A stretch of DNA of 38,626 nucleotides from Faecalibacterium sp. Lineage in GTDB: Bacteria; Bacillota; Clostridia; Oscillospirales; Ruminococcaceae. Numbering within the stretch: the first letter of the stretch is position 1; every line of letters begins with the position of its first letter. Below are positions 1 to 8,894 of this stretch, in pieces. Where the stretch lies: positions 1-38,626 of the forward strand of contig JALCRP010000019.1 in the NCBI GenBank assembly GCA_022652735.1, written 5' to 3'. The notes under the pieces are model-generated. The model was not told the DNA's origin and ran no database searches. It saw only the letters and a list, made by a program, of their open reading frames with translations. The translations under genes and the position numbers were made by a program.

Positions 1-1
1 T

Positions 2-463
2 TCCAAGGCAGAGCGCCATATGCGCAAATGGCTGGAAAAACGCCGCTATCAGGTGTTGTTTCTGGATGGCTGCCATGAGAATTTTGCCATGCTGGAAGCT
101 TGCCCCACGCAAAAGGCCTTTGGCGGCGGCGAAAGCACGGATAAGGAAGAACGCTGCGCGGGCGGCAGCTGGTGGCCGGAAGAGCTGCCCACCGAAAACG
201 AGCAGAACGACTGCCGTGCGCGCCTTGCCGAAAACGACAATACCGTAGATTACATCCTGACGCATGATGCGCCGGAGCGCCTGATGGATTTTGCCGGCGT
301 GAAGCAGGCAGAGATGAGTACATTGAACGCTTTTTTTGACAGCTTGCTGGGCACTGTGCAATATAAGAAATGGTTCTTTGGCCGCTATCACCGCGACCTT
401 ACCGTTTCGCCTAAGGCGCGCTGCCTGTTTACCGATGTGGTGCCGCTGGAAGAAAAAGCCTGA
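2..463 (+). CDS. Metallophosphoesterase (calcineurin-like), 5' end missing
   Basis: The frame is open from the first bases of the window, so the true start and the first metal-binding motifs lie to the left; 153 residues are visible. The segment VLFLDGCHENF resembles the GNH(D/E) block of calcineurin-like phosphoesterases with the Asn-His pair altered to Cys-His, and YILTHDAP resembles the later metal-binding His block. These are enough for a family call but not for a substrate. A terminator follows 41 bases after the stop codon, so this is the last gene of a rightward unit. An in-frame ATG at 20 exists but lies inside the conserved part and is unlikely to be the start. Confidence 0.72.
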   Translation, partial: SKAERHMRKWLEKRRYQVLFLDGCHENFAMLEACPTQKAFGGGESTDKEERCAGGSWWPEELPTENEQNDCRARLAENDNTVDYILTHDAPERLMDFAGVKQAEMSTLNAFFDSLLGTVQYKKWFFGRYHRDLTVSPKARCLFTDVVPLEEKA

Positions 464-503
464 GGCCCGGCAGAGCGTTATCCTTTTGCGGCAATAGGAA
501 ATG

Positions 504-546
504 AAAAATCCCTGTGCAGAAAAGCTCCTGCACAGGGATTTTTTTA
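504..546. terminator. Bidirectional intrinsic terminator
   Basis: A perfect stem (AATCCCTGTGCAG paired with CTGCACAGGGATT, 8-base loop) has a T run on its right and an A run on its left, so it can end transcripts from both sides. It lies between the convergent metallophosphoesterase and DUF554 genes. From 547 to 677 I see no gene. Confidence 0.85.
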
Positions 547-677
547 TAGGATGTCCGGCATCGAAGAATTGTTGCAAAAGATGCATAAGTAAGGCAAGGC
601 GACACTCTGCAAAAAACGCATATATAGGATATTTTTTCTAAAATCAAAATGCCGCACAAACGAAACGGAAAGCACGA

Positions 678-1421
678 TCAGGCAAAGACGCCGGCGAACG
701 CCAGCAGCGCTTTGCAGCCCGCCCACGCCGCGGGCACCAGCAGCCCCGGCAGAAAGTTCGCCACCTTGATATGGTAGCTTTCGCCGGCCAGAAAGTTGAC
801 GCCGATGCAGCCGACGAGAATATACCCGGCCGCGCAAATTTCACGCAGAAGTTCGCCCTGCAATACGGGCGCCAGCAGCCCTGCGCCCAGCGTCAGCGCG
901 CCCTGATACAGCAGCACAGGGATGGCGGAAAAGATCACGCCCGGCCCCATGCCGGCCGCCAGCACAATGCTGGTGATGCCATCCAGTACGCCTTTTGTAA
1001 TCAGGGTGCTTGGGTCGTGCAGGAGGCCGTCGCTGATGCTGCCCACGATCGCCATCGCGCCCACACAGTAGATCAGCGTACCGTTGACAAAGCTCTGCGC
1101 AAAGCCCGTAAGATGAAGCTTTTGCTCCAGCGTACCGCCAAGGCGGTCAAGATGCTGCTCGATGCCGAGGCTTTCGCCCACCAGCACACCAATCACAAGG
1201 CTGAATACCAGGATCAGTTCGCCCGAAGAAGTGATCTTGCCCGTGGCGGTGTCGACACAAAGCATATTGCTTAGCGTGCCGCAAAGCCCAATGGCGATCA
1301 CGGCAAGGCCCGTGGCTTTTTGCACAGCGGCCTCCAGCGGGCGGCTGATGCCTTTTTTTACAAGCAGGCCGGCGCAGCCCCCGGCCACAATCATTGCTGC
1401 GTTGGCAAATGTTCCAATCAT
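678..1421 (-). CDS. DUF554 family membrane protein (YdfK-like)
   Basis: A 247-residue, very hydrophobic protein with about seven membrane segments. The N-terminus MIGTFANAAMIVAGG and the Gly-rich repeats are typical of the DUF554 family, thought to be a small-molecule membrane protein of unknown substrate. I chose the ATG at 1421 because the family starts at this point; an ATG at 1454 with a GGGA-type site just upstream would add 11 residues and cannot be excluded. It is the last gene of the leftward series and is separated from the upstream DUF2804 gene by a terminator, so it probably has its own weak promoter in the short gap. Function unknown. Confidence 0.8.
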   Translation of the reverse strand: MIGTFANAAMIVAGGCAGLLVKKGISRPLEAAVQKATGLAVIAIGLCGTLSNMLCVDTATGKITSSGELILVFSLVIGVLVGESLGIEQHLDRLGGTLEQKLHLTGFAQSFVNGTLIYCVGAMAIVGSISDGLLHDPSTLITKGVLDGITSIVLAAGMGPGVIFSAIPVLLYQGALTLGAGLLAPVLQGELLREICAAGYILVGCIGVNFLAGESYHIKVANFLPGLLVPAAWAGCKALLAFAGVFA

Positions 1422-1472
1422 TGTTTTTTCGCGCGGCCGCACTGCCGCGCCCATCCTTTCCCTATTTAACAA

Positions 1473-1512
1473 AAAACAGGCACACCGCGGCAAAATGCGG
1501 CGTACCTGTTTA
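1473..1512 (-). terminator. Terminator after the DUF2804 gene
   Basis: On the minus strand AAACAGGTACGCCGC pairs with GCGGTGTGCCTGTTT through two mismatches and runs into TTTTTTG. It lies 52 bases beyond the DUF2804 stop and just upstream of the DUF554 start. Confidence 0.7.
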
Positions 1513-1564
1513 TTTTACGCTCGGCGTGCGTTATGCGCAACCAAAAATCCGACAAAAGCGCGGC

Positions 1565-2569
1565 TTACCAGTTGTTCACCGCATGCTCGGCGAAAGCATA
1601 AAGCTCATTTACGGCAAGGCGGGTGCCGTCGTCCAGCACGGCAAAGCCGTCGAAGCGGCCGAACACCTGATGGCACACATTATCAATAAACAGTATCTTG
1701 GTTTTCGTGGTGCGGTCGTAAGTAGGCGTAAGTGTCAGGCTGATACGGCCCGCATCGTCCTGCAAGCGCCAAGGCTGCATCCAATCCGCCTCATGCGTAA
1801 TAGAAACGCGGCCCAGCTTATGTGCCTTGCCCGCATAGAACAGCATGTTTTCTGTGGCGCGGGAGGTATCGCCAAAGCCGCAGCCAAGGTTGAAACCGAA
1901 TACGCTCCCATCTATTTCGCCCGTCCCGTTCGACCAAAACCATTCGTTATGAAAAGGCCATACCCCACGCCCCCAATCCAGCAGGCCAAAGCTATCCGCA
2001 GGGGAGAAGGTATAGGTTTTTCCACCTTTGCGCGCCCATCCCTCGGCGCGCATGCAGTTGATTTTATGGTTGTAATAAAACTGTGTCGGCTTTTCGGCAA
2101 AGGGGATGTTGATGAGCACAGCCTCGGGGTTTTCGCGCGTCAGGGTGATTTTGGCCTCAAAATCATCCTTGGCGCAGCGCAGCGTCCGTACGCCGCTTTG
2201 CACCTGATACTCCATAAAGACGCCGTCTTTGTCGAAGGTCAGGGTTTGGTCGGCGTCCGCATCGGCGGGCATGTGCAGGCTGCTAAACGGCAGCGCCAGC
2301 ATGTGATCGAAGCGCTCGATCCATTCCCCTTTGCGGAAATCGAACAGCATGATGCCCACCTCGCCCGCATAGCTTGCATGGCCAAAGGTGAACTGCAGGC
2401 AAAGCTGCTGATTCGACACCTGATAGAAATCCCATTCCTTGATGCGAAACGGGCTGGCATGAATATCCCCGCGCCGATACGTAAGCATCGGGCGCGTAGA
2501 ATATCCGGGGTTCGGGCGGCCGTGCGCATCCAGCACAAAGCCCGGCTGCGTGAAAAGATGCTGCTGCAT
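1565..2569 (-). CDS. DUF2804 domain-containing protein
   Basis: A 334-residue soluble protein without signal peptide or membrane segments, matching the DUF2804 family over its whole length. Recognisable parts are the N-terminal segment with RPNPGYSTRP and IKEWDFYQV, the aromatic centre (HNEWFWSNG, FGFNLGCGFGD) and the C-terminal acidic/aromatic tail. The family is widespread in Firmicutes and has a lipocalin- or hydratase-like beta fold, but no established biochemical role that I know of. The start at 2569 has GGAGG five bases upstream; a longer open frame to 2617 lacks such a site. It lies 73 bases downstream of recG in the same direction and may be read with it. Confidence 0.82.
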   Translation of the reverse strand: MQQHLFTQPGFVLDAHGRPNPGYSTRPMLTYRRGDIHASPFRIKEWDFYQVSNQQLCLQFTFGHASYAGEVGIMLFDFRKGEWIERFDHMLALPFSSLHMPADADADQTLTFDKDGVFMEYQVQSGVRTLRCAKDDFEAKITLTRENPEAVLINIPFAEKPTQFYYNHKINCMRAEGWARKGGKTYTFSPADSFGLLDWGRGVWPFHNEWFWSNGTGEIDGSVFGFNLGCGFGDTSRATENMLFYAGKAHKLGRVSITHEADWMQPWRLQDDAGRISLTLTPTYDRTTKTKILFIDNVCHQVFGRFDGFAVLDDGTRLAVNELYAFAEHAVNNW

Positions 2570-2642
2570 AAAACCCTCCTTCTCTAATATGAAAAAGCAA
2601 AAGTGCTTTGCATACAACGTAAAGGCAGGCCGAAAGGCGCGC

Positions 2643-4706
2643 TTAGTTCAATGCGCCGGCCTTCTCAAACAGGGAAGCCACCCCTTGCGCCAGCAGCGCA
2701 TGGCCGGGCGCGCAAAGGGCGGGATCATCCGCCAGCAAAGCAATCGCCTCGCTTTGGGCGGCCTGTAGGGTGCGGCTGTCCGTCATCAGGTCAGCGATCT
2801 GTAAATCGGGCAGGCCGTGTTGGCGGCTTCCAAAGAAATCGCCGGGGCCGCGGTGCTCGAGATCATACTGCGCCACGGCAAAGCCGTCGGCCGTGCCGCA
2901 TAAAAAGTGAAGACGCTCCTTCACGGCGTCGCTTTCGTGGTCGCTGACAAGAAAACACCAGCTTTCGGCAGCGCCGCGGCCCACGCGCCCGCGCAGCTGA
3001 TGCAGCGCAGAAAGGCCGTAACGCTCGGCGTTTTCGATCACCATGACGGTGGCGTTCGGCACATCGACGCCAACCTCGATCACCGTTGTGGAAACAAGCG
3101 CATCCAGCCGCCCGGCCTTGAAATCCTCCATGACGGCTGCTTTTTCCTTCGGCTTGAGCTTGCCGTGCAAAAGGCCGATACGCGCCGCGGGCAAAAGGGC
3201 TTTGGCCGTCTGTTCGTAATAGGTTTTTACGGCGGAAAGGCCCAGCGCGGGGTTCTCCTCGATAGCGGGGCAGACGATATATACCTGATGCCCGGCCACG
3301 ATTTCCTGCGCAAGGAAACCGTACAAATCCTTGCGGCGCGCGCCGTTGATATAGCGTGTTTTTACAGGGGTGCGCCCCGGCGGAAGCTCATCCAGCACGG
3401 AAATCTCCAAATCGCCGTACAATAAAAGCCCCAGCGTCCGCGGGATCGGCGTCGCGCTCATCACCAAAAGATGCGGGGCCTTGGCCTTTTCGGCCAAAAG
3501 GCCGCGCTGGCGCACACCAAAGCGATGCTGTTCGTCGATCACCGCGAGGCCAAGGCGGGCGAACTCCACCCCCTGCGAAAGCAGCGCGTGGGTGCCGATC
3601 ACGAGGTCGGCCTCGCCGGCGCGAACGGCCGAAAGCGTCGTGCGTTTTTCGGCGGCGCGCATGCCGCCCGTCAGCAGCGCGACACGGATATTAAAGGGCG
3701 CAAGCGTTTTGGATAATGTTTCGGCATGCTGCGCGGCCAAAATTTCCGTTGGCGCCAGCAGCGCGGCCTGATACCCGTTTTGCACGGCGGCCCAGATGGC
3801 CGCGGCGGCCACAAGCGTTTTGCCGCTGCCCACGTCGCCCTGTAAAAGGCGATTCATCGGGTGAGGCCCGGCCATGCCGGCCAAAATTTCAGCGGCGGCG
3901 TTGCGCTGCGCGCGCGTCGGCGCAAAAGGCAGGCTGCGCCAAAACGGCGCGGGCGAAATTTCCCGCATGGGCGCGCCGGCGGCCGTTACGTTGCGCTCTT
4001 TCATGCGCACGATGCCAAGCTGTAAAATCAGCAGCTCCTCGTAGATCAGGCGGCGGCGGGCGGCGTAGGCTTCCTCTTCGCTGCGCGGGCAATGGATCGC
4101 GCGGACAGCCTCGGCTTTGCCGAGCAAGCGGTATTTTTGCAGCATTTCGGCGGGCAGCGGCTCGGGCAAAAGCTCGGCGTGGGGCAAAAGCTGCGCAATG
4201 CACTTGGCAATTTGCCCGCTGGAAAGCCCTTCTGTCTGCGGATAGACGGCCATCAGCGGCGCAGCACATACTTGCGCTTCGGTGCGCACGATAGGGTTAA
4301 TCATGCGGCGGCGCAGCATGCTGCCCTCGGCAAGGCCCTCAAAATAGTAGCTTTGGCCAAGCTCAAGCCGATCGGCGGCATAAGGATTGTTGAACCAGCT
4401 GATTTCAAGCACGGCGGTTTCGTCGCCGGCCGTGGCGCGCACAAGGCTGCGCCCGCCGGAAATGTGGCGCAGGCCCTGCTTGGCCATCACTTCGGCACGG
4501 ATGACGCACTCGGTATCAAAGGGCGCCTCCGCGATCCCGTATGGGTGCGAGAAATCTTGATATTTACGCGGATAATGGCATAGAAGGCCCGCCAGCGTAA
4601 GGATGCCGAGCTTTTCAAAACGGGCGGCCGTTTTTGGGCCGACGCCCTTAAGGTAGCGCACCGGCGTATCGGCACAAAGCGGCGGCAGCGCGCGATTCTC
4701 CGGCAT
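2643..4706 (-). CDS. recG: ATP-dependent DNA helicase RecG
   Basis: A 687-residue protein of the length usual for RecG, which remodels stalled forks and Holliday junctions in the cytoplasm. The N-terminal wedge domain begins with YLKGVGPKTAARFEKLGI, a helix-hairpin-helix-like segment, and continues with an OB fold. Helicase motif I (GDVGSGKT, near residue 290), motif II (DEQH, near 390), SATPIPRT, and the C-terminal motifs TTVIEVGVDVPNA and QLRGRVGRG follow in order. The ATG at 4706 has AAAGGAGG eight bases upstream; the in-frame ATG at 4727 lies before that site and is rejected. A good promoter sits at 4778-4806. The neighbourhood yloU-yloV-recG is conserved in Firmicutes. Confidence 0.97.
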   Translation of the reverse strand: MPENRALPPLCADTPVRYLKGVGPKTAARFEKLGILTLAGLLCHYPRKYQDFSHPYGIAEAPFDTECVIRAEVMAKQGLRHISGGRSLVRATAGDETAVLEISWFNNPYAADRLELGQSYYFEGLAEGSMLRRRMINPIVRTEAQVCAAPLMAVYPQTEGLSSGQIAKCIAQLLPHAELLPEPLPAEMLQKYRLLGKAEAVRAIHCPRSEEEAYAARRRLIYEELLILQLGIVRMKERNVTAAGAPMREISPAPFWRSLPFAPTRAQRNAAAEILAGMAGPHPMNRLLQGDVGSGKTLVAAAAIWAAVQNGYQAALLAPTEILAAQHAETLSKTLAPFNIRVALLTGGMRAAEKRTTLSAVRAGEADLVIGTHALLSQGVEFARLGLAVIDEQHRFGVRQRGLLAEKAKAPHLLVMSATPIPRTLGLLLYGDLEISVLDELPPGRTPVKTRYINGARRKDLYGFLAQEIVAGHQVYIVCPAIEENPALGLSAVKTYYEQTAKALLPAARIGLLHGKLKPKEKAAVMEDFKAGRLDALVSTTVIEVGVDVPNATVMVIENAERYGLSALHQLRGRVGRGAAESWCFLVSDHESDAVKERLHFLCGTADGFAVAQYDLEHRGPGDFFGSRQHGLPDLQIADLMTDSRTLQAAQSEAIALLADDPALCAPGHALLAQGVASLFEKAGALN

Positions 4707-4777
4707 GAGACGAGCCTCCTTTCGCATACAAAATAATAAGCGCCCTGCCCAAAAGGCAAAGTGGCTTTGCTGCTTTT

Positions 4778-4806
4778 ATTCTAGCATTGCCATTGCCGCT
4801 TTGCAA
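4778..4806 (-). promoter_or_regulatory. Sigma-A type promoter of recG
   Basis: On the minus strand TTGCAA (4801-4806) and TAGAAT (4778-4783) are separated by 17 bases. This is downstream of the fakA terminator and 72 bases before the recG start, so recG is probably its own transcription unit. Confidence 0.65.
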
Positions 4807-4843
4807 CGAAAAGCAAACGCGAAAAAAGGCGAAAACATCCAAC

Positions 4844-4872
4844 AAAAAAGCCCGTGCCGTAAGGCACGGGCG
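4844..4872 (-). terminator. Terminator of the fakA-like operon
   Basis: GCCCGTGCC pairs perfectly with GGCACGGGC around a 4-base loop, followed on the minus strand by TTTTTTG. It begins 13 bases after the stop codon at 4885. Confidence 0.88.
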
Positions 4873-4884
4873 GAAAGCAAAAGG

Positions 4885-6585
4885 TTACTCCACGCTGATG
4901 ATATAATAGTAAACCGGCTGGCCGCCGCGGATGTGGCTCACCTCGACATTGCCGCCGCACTTGGCGCGCACAAGGTCGGTGGTGCGCTCGGCTTCCTCAT
5001 CGCTTACGTCGCAGCCCGAAATGACCGTGACGAAGCTGGAATCCTTTTTGCACATGCTGCGGGCCAGGCGATAGGTCGTCTTGGTGACGTCGGAGCCGAC
5101 GGCAACGATCTTGCCATTTTCCAGCGCCATGATCTCGCCCTTTTTGATCTTCTTGCCGTCAAAATCGCTGTCGCGCGCGGCATAGGTGATAAGGCCCGTA
5201 GAAACTTTGTCAGCGGCCTGCATCATGGCGATGGTGTTGGCCTCGGCCGTAGCGGTCGGGTCGAAATTTAGCATAGCAGTGATACCCATAGGGATCGTGC
5301 GCGTGGGCAGCACGATCACCTTGCGGTCGGCCAGCTTTTCGGCCTGCTCGGCGGCCATGATGATATTTTTGTTGTTTGGCAGGACAAAAACCGTCTTGGC
5401 GGGGACGCTCTGCACGGCGGCAAGGATGTCCTCAGTGGCAGGGTTCATTGTCTGCCCGCCGGAAACTACGGCGTCCACGGTAAGGTCTGTGAAAACTGCC
5501 TTCAAGCCCTCGCCGGCGGCCACGGCCACAAAGCCGAAATCACGCGTCGGGTCTACGGCCGCATAGATGAACTCGCTGGCGGCATCGTCTTTCTTCTGCT
5601 GCTCGGCCACGGCCTGCTTTTCAAGGCCCTTGCCCTGCTTCTGGCGCGCCAAGAACTGCTCGTGCATATTCTCGATCTTAAAGCAGGTCAAATAGCCGTA
5701 CTTCAGCGCCTCGGAGACAATCTTGCCCGGGTCGGCCGAATGCACATGCAGGTTGATAACATCGTCATCTTCGATGCACACGACACTGTCGCCGTGGCTT
5801 TCGGCAAAAGCGCGCAGCTTTGCGGCGCTGGCGCCCTCGTTTTTGTTTACCAAGAACTGGGTGCAGTAGCCATTCTTGATGTCTTCTACCTTCATCAGGT
5901 CGTCGGTGTAAACGCCCTTGCCGGCGTTTGCGGTCGAAAGCTTAGCCTTGCTGCCCGCCTGCTCGTCGCCGGCAATCGGCGCTTCGCCGTGAAACACCTT
6001 CTGCATGCCCTCAAAGATGATGCAGATGCCCTGCCCGCCGGCATCGACAACGCCGGCCTTTTTCAGCACGGGCAAAAGCTCCGGCGTCTGGGCCAAAGCC
6101 TCGTTCGCCTTTTCGACGACGAGATCCCACAGGGCAATTTCTTCTTTGATGCCGCTGGCGCTGGCCGCCTCGCTGGCAACGCGCGCGACGGTAAGGATGG
6201 TGCCTTCCGTCGGCTTCATCACGGCTTTATAGGCGCCCTCGACGCCTTTTTCCAGCGCGGCGCACAAATCGGCCGCACCGGCCTCTTTTTTGTCGGCAAG
6301 CGCCTTGGAAAAGCCGCGGAACAGTAAGCTTGTGATAACGCCCGAGTTACCGCGCGCGCCGCGCAGCATGGCAGAAGCGGCGGCTTTGGCCGCATCGCCG
6401 ACGGTGCACTCGTCATCCAGCGCAGCCAGCTCGCGCCCGGCCGCGCCGACGGTCATGCCCATGTTCGTGCCGGTGTCGCCATCCGGCACAGGGAAGACGT
6501 TCAGCTCATCGACGCGGGAGCGCTGGTTGTTGATATTGTTGGCGCCGGAAATGATGGCGTCCCGTAAAATTTTGCCTGTAATCAT
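4885..6585 (-). CDS. DAK2-domain fatty acid kinase-like protein (YloV/FakA family)
   Basis: A 566-residue protein. The first 200 residues form a DAK2 ATP-binding domain with the metal-binding motif VPDGDTGTNM at 33-42 and RGARGNSGVI; the centre holds a conserved GG/QG segment (DAGGQGICIIFEGM); the C-terminal half is the DegV-like part seen in FakA. FakA phosphorylates fatty acids bound to FakB carriers so that they enter phospholipid synthesis; that function is inferred from the family and no fakB is visible here. The start at 6585 has AGAGGAG nine bases upstream. It lies 49 bases after the Asp23 gene, an arrangement typical of Firmicutes. Confidence 0.92.
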   Translation of the reverse strand: MITGKILRDAIISGANNINNQRSRVDELNVFPVPDGDTGTNMGMTVGAAGRELAALDDECTVGDAAKAAASAMLRGARGNSGVITSLLFRGFSKALADKKEAGAADLCAALEKGVEGAYKAVMKPTEGTILTVARVASEAASASGIKEEIALWDLVVEKANEALAQTPELLPVLKKAGVVDAGGQGICIIFEGMQKVFHGEAPIAGDEQAGSKAKLSTANAGKGVYTDDLMKVEDIKNGYCTQFLVNKNEGASAAKLRAFAESHGDSVVCIEDDDVINLHVHSADPGKIVSEALKYGYLTCFKIENMHEQFLARQKQGKGLEKQAVAEQQKKDDAASEFIYAAVDPTRDFGFVAVAAGEGLKAVFTDLTVDAVVSGGQTMNPATEDILAAVQSVPAKTVFVLPNNKNIIMAAEQAEKLADRKVIVLPTRTIPMGITAMLNFDPTATAEANTIAMMQAADKVSTGLITYAARDSDFDGKKIKKGEIMALENGKIVAVGSDVTKTTYRLARSMCKKDSSFVTVISGCDVSDEEAERTTDLVRAKCGGNVEVSHIRGGQPVYYYIISVE

Positions 6586-6634
6586 GCTCGTATACTCCTC
6601 TTTTGTTTTCGGAAGCCCGCACAACGGGCAAAAT

Positions 6635-6988
6635 TTAATTCTCTACGATGTCGTCGATGGAAACCGTAACGCGGGCCACTTTCAGGCCGGTGCTGGCCTC
6701 CACTTCATCGCGGACGCGGTGGGTGATGCTTTGTGCGGCAGAGGAAACGTTGACGCCGTAGCTGACGGCAATGTGCATTTCGATATACAGCTTGCCATCC
6801 TGCTCGGTAACGCGCACACCCTTCTCGGGGAAGTCAGAGCCGAGCACCAGCGTCTTGACGGAATCCGTCATGCAGCCGGTTGACATGCCGGCCACGCCGT
6901 AGCAGCTTTTGGCGGCTTCGCCCACCAGCGAGGCAAAATATTCGCCCGAGAAACTTAAGGTACCCAGAGGGAAGTAGGTCGTGATCAT
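6635..6988 (-). CDS. Asp23/Gls24 family envelope stress protein (YloU-like)
   Basis: A 117-residue protein of the Asp23/Gls24 family. The family fold is visible from LSFSGEYFASLVGEAA through GVAGMSTG to the alternating hydrophobic segment LYIEMHIAVSYGVNV and the C-terminal VTVSIDDIV. Members are abundant cytoplasmic or membrane-associated proteins connected with envelope homeostasis and alkaline tolerance. It has no membrane segment of its own. The start has a GGAG site 10 bases upstream. It stands between the binding lipoprotein (28 bases upstream) and the DAK2 gene (49 bases downstream), so all three probably share a transcript ending at 4844-4872. Confidence 0.9.
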   Translation of the reverse strand: MITTYFPLGTLSFSGEYFASLVGEAAKSCYGVAGMSTGCMTDSVKTLVLGSDFPEKGVRVTEQDGKLYIEMHIAVSYGVNVSSAAQSITHRVRDEVEASTGLKVARVTVSIDDIVEN

Positions 6989-7016
6989 AATGCTTTGCTC
7001 CTTTACGGTATTTTTC

Positions 7017-8537
7017 TCAGCCGACCGTCAGATCAGCCAGAGAATAGAAAGCGCTGCTCAGCGAGGCGTTCACGCCGCCTACCCGGCGGCTCGTTACCAC
7101 GGTGCCGCTGTGCCAAAGCAGGGGGATGAAGGGCATCTCCGAGGCAAATGCGGCCTCGAAATCGCCGGCAGTTCCGGAATTCTGGCGAAAAGAGCTGTAA
7201 GCGGCCAGCAGCGCCTCGCTGGGGGCCAGCCCATAGCTTGCCTGCCCGGACCAGAACGGCGAAAGATCAAAATTATTATACAACTTCACCTCTCCGATGT
7301 ACAGTTCAAATTGGCCCGACTGTACCGCCGCGAGATAGTCGTCAAAGCTGGCTGCTTCGGTAATATCGACGCGGATTCCGTTGGCTTGCAGCTGCTCTTG
7401 CAGCAGCTGCGCCGCATAGCGTTTATAGCTGCTGCCGGAATATACCAGCAGGCTGACGGCGGCGGGCTGCTGTTTTTCATCCTGAAACGTGCCATCGTCG
7501 GCCCGGGTATAGCCCAGCGCCGCCATCGTACTTTCGAGTGGCGAAGCGTCTGCCGAGGGCAGAATGGTCTGGCGGCCCTTGACGCAGGGGTAATAGTTGT
7601 TGATGGCCCCCGTGGCGGCATAGGCACGGGAATAATAAGCCTTGGAAGCGAGATCGTTGCGGTCGACAAGGGTGCTTAAAAGGCGGCGCCCCGTGGCCGT
7701 AGAACACAGCGGATTCGTCGCGCCGGCGTTGACGCTGAGATAGATCAGATCGTTGTTGCGGTAATAGGTTTCCACGGCGTTGATGCTGGTAGTCTCGGTG
7801 GAATCATCGCCCAGCACATAAAGATCGACGCTGCCCACGGCAAGCCCGCTGACAAGTGCATCCGCCCCCGCAACCGTTTCAAGGCCGATCTCGGCGGGGC
7901 CGCCGTCGGGGAAAGCGGCGCGGCTGTTCAAAACCAGCGCATCGCCGCCGTCGCTGTAAGTATAGCGGCCGTTGGCGGTGGGGCGCGAAAGGCTTACTTC
8001 GTCCGCGCGCAGCACGGGGATGTCGAGCAGATAGGCAAACAGGCTGTCCGGCTGGGTAAGCGTAATGCACACGGCCGAGCCTTCGACAACGACATCGGTG
8101 ACGTTGGAAAAGCGCGCGGCATATTGGCTGCTGAGGCGCGCGGCGTTCAGGCTGGCGGCGGCATCCTCGGCCGTTACGTTTGAGCCGTCGGCAAAAAAGC
8201 AGCCGCTGCGCATCTGCACCGTTACAAGCAAGCCGCTGTTGTCGACATTCTGCGCCATGCGATAATCCAGATCCAGATCGGGCGTGATGGCAACCAAAGG
8301 CTCGAACAAAAGCGTTGCATCCTGCCGCGTGATGGCATCATCGGACACATACGGGTTGAACCCAGCCGAAGTGCAGGCAATCGTCAGCGGGGCGCCCGCG
8401 GCGCCGGAGCTTGCCGCGGCGGCCGATTCCGTGGCCGAACCGGAAACCGAGCCTGCCGTTACAACGGATTGGCAGCCGCACAAAAGCAAAGCCGCGCACA
8501 GCACACAGGCAGGCAAAGCCAAAAAGGACTTCTTCAT
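7017..8537 (-). CDS. ABC transporter substrate-binding lipoprotein, family 5 (peptide/OppA-like)
   Basis: A 506-residue secreted lipoprotein. The N-terminus has two lysines, a hydrophobic stretch and the lipobox-like LLCGC, giving an acylated Cys near residue 24. The rest matches the SBP_bac_5 fold of oligopeptide or nickel binding proteins: FNPYVSDDAITRQDATLLFEP-like opening (quoted in part), YRNNDLIYLSVN, LLSTLVDRNDLASKAYYS, and a C-terminal segment with LQANGIRVDITEAASF. The start at 8537 has GGAGG six bases upstream; the upstream open frame lacks a site. No permease or ATPase genes lie beside it, so it either serves a transporter elsewhere or has become a sensor-like orphan. It heads the operon with the Asp23 and DAK2 genes. 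Confidence 0.88.
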   Translation of the reverse strand: MKKSFLALPACVLCAALLLCGCQSVVTAGSVSGSATESAAAASSGAAGAPLTIACTSAGFNPYVSDDAITRQDATLLFEPLVAITPDLDLDYRMAQNVDNSGLLVTVQMRSGCFFADGSNVTAEDAAASLNAARLSSQYAARFSNVTDVVVEGSAVCITLTQPDSLFAYLLDIPVLRADEVSLSRPTANGRYTYSDGGDALVLNSRAAFPDGGPAEIGLETVAGADALVSGLAVGSVDLYVLGDDSTETTSINAVETYYRNNDLIYLSVNAGATNPLCSTATGRRLLSTLVDRNDLASKAYYSRAYAATGAINNYYPCVKGRQTILPSADASPLESTMAALGYTRADDGTFQDEKQQPAAVSLLVYSGSSYKRYAAQLLQEQLQANGIRVDITEAASFDDYLAAVQSGQFELYIGEVKLYNNFDLSPFWSGQASYGLAPSEALLAAYSSFRQNSGTAGDFEAAFASEMPFIPLLWHSGTVVTSRRVGGVNASLSSAFYSLADLTVG

Positions 8538-8646
8538 AAACGACCTCCGAAAGTTCACGATTGCTTCACAAAAAAATGTTATACTTCCCCGCGAGGAAAA
8601 ACCACAGCGGGCGCACAGCCCCTGCGGAAAAATTTGGGGTGCTCTG

Positions 8647-8652
8647 ATTATA
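8647..8652 (-). promoter_or_regulatory. -10 box of the lipoprotein operon
   Basis: A perfect TATAAT on the minus strand, 110 bases before the lipoprotein start. No clear -35 box is present; the matching position reads GCAAAA. Just upstream is a repeated GCGAAATTTT motif (8664-8680) that might bind a regulator. Confidence 0.45.
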
Positions 8653-8803
8653 GCATAAATTTTGCGAAATTTTGCGAAAATGCAGGACTTCGGCCGTCTG
8701 TTTTGTCCAACGCCCGCCGCGCCGCCGAAAATCTGTGCGCCGCAAAACCAGCACGAAATGCGGCCAAAGCACATTTGCGCGCCTGCGCCGCCGCGCCGCG
8801 GCC

Positions 8804-8831
8804 TTGCGAAAAACGATAATTATGATAAGAT
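8804..8831 (+). promoter_or_regulatory. Putative promoter of the CBS-domain gene
   Basis: TTGCGA (8804-8809) and TAAGAT (8826-8831) are 16 bases apart, 64 bases upstream of the gene start. Together with the minus-strand -10 at 8647 this makes 8538-8894 a divergent promoter region. Confidence 0.5.
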
Positions 8832-8894
8832 GAGAATGGGGCCGCCCGCTGGGCCGGGCTTGCCCCGTGATCCGCCTGAATGAGGAGGAACGAG

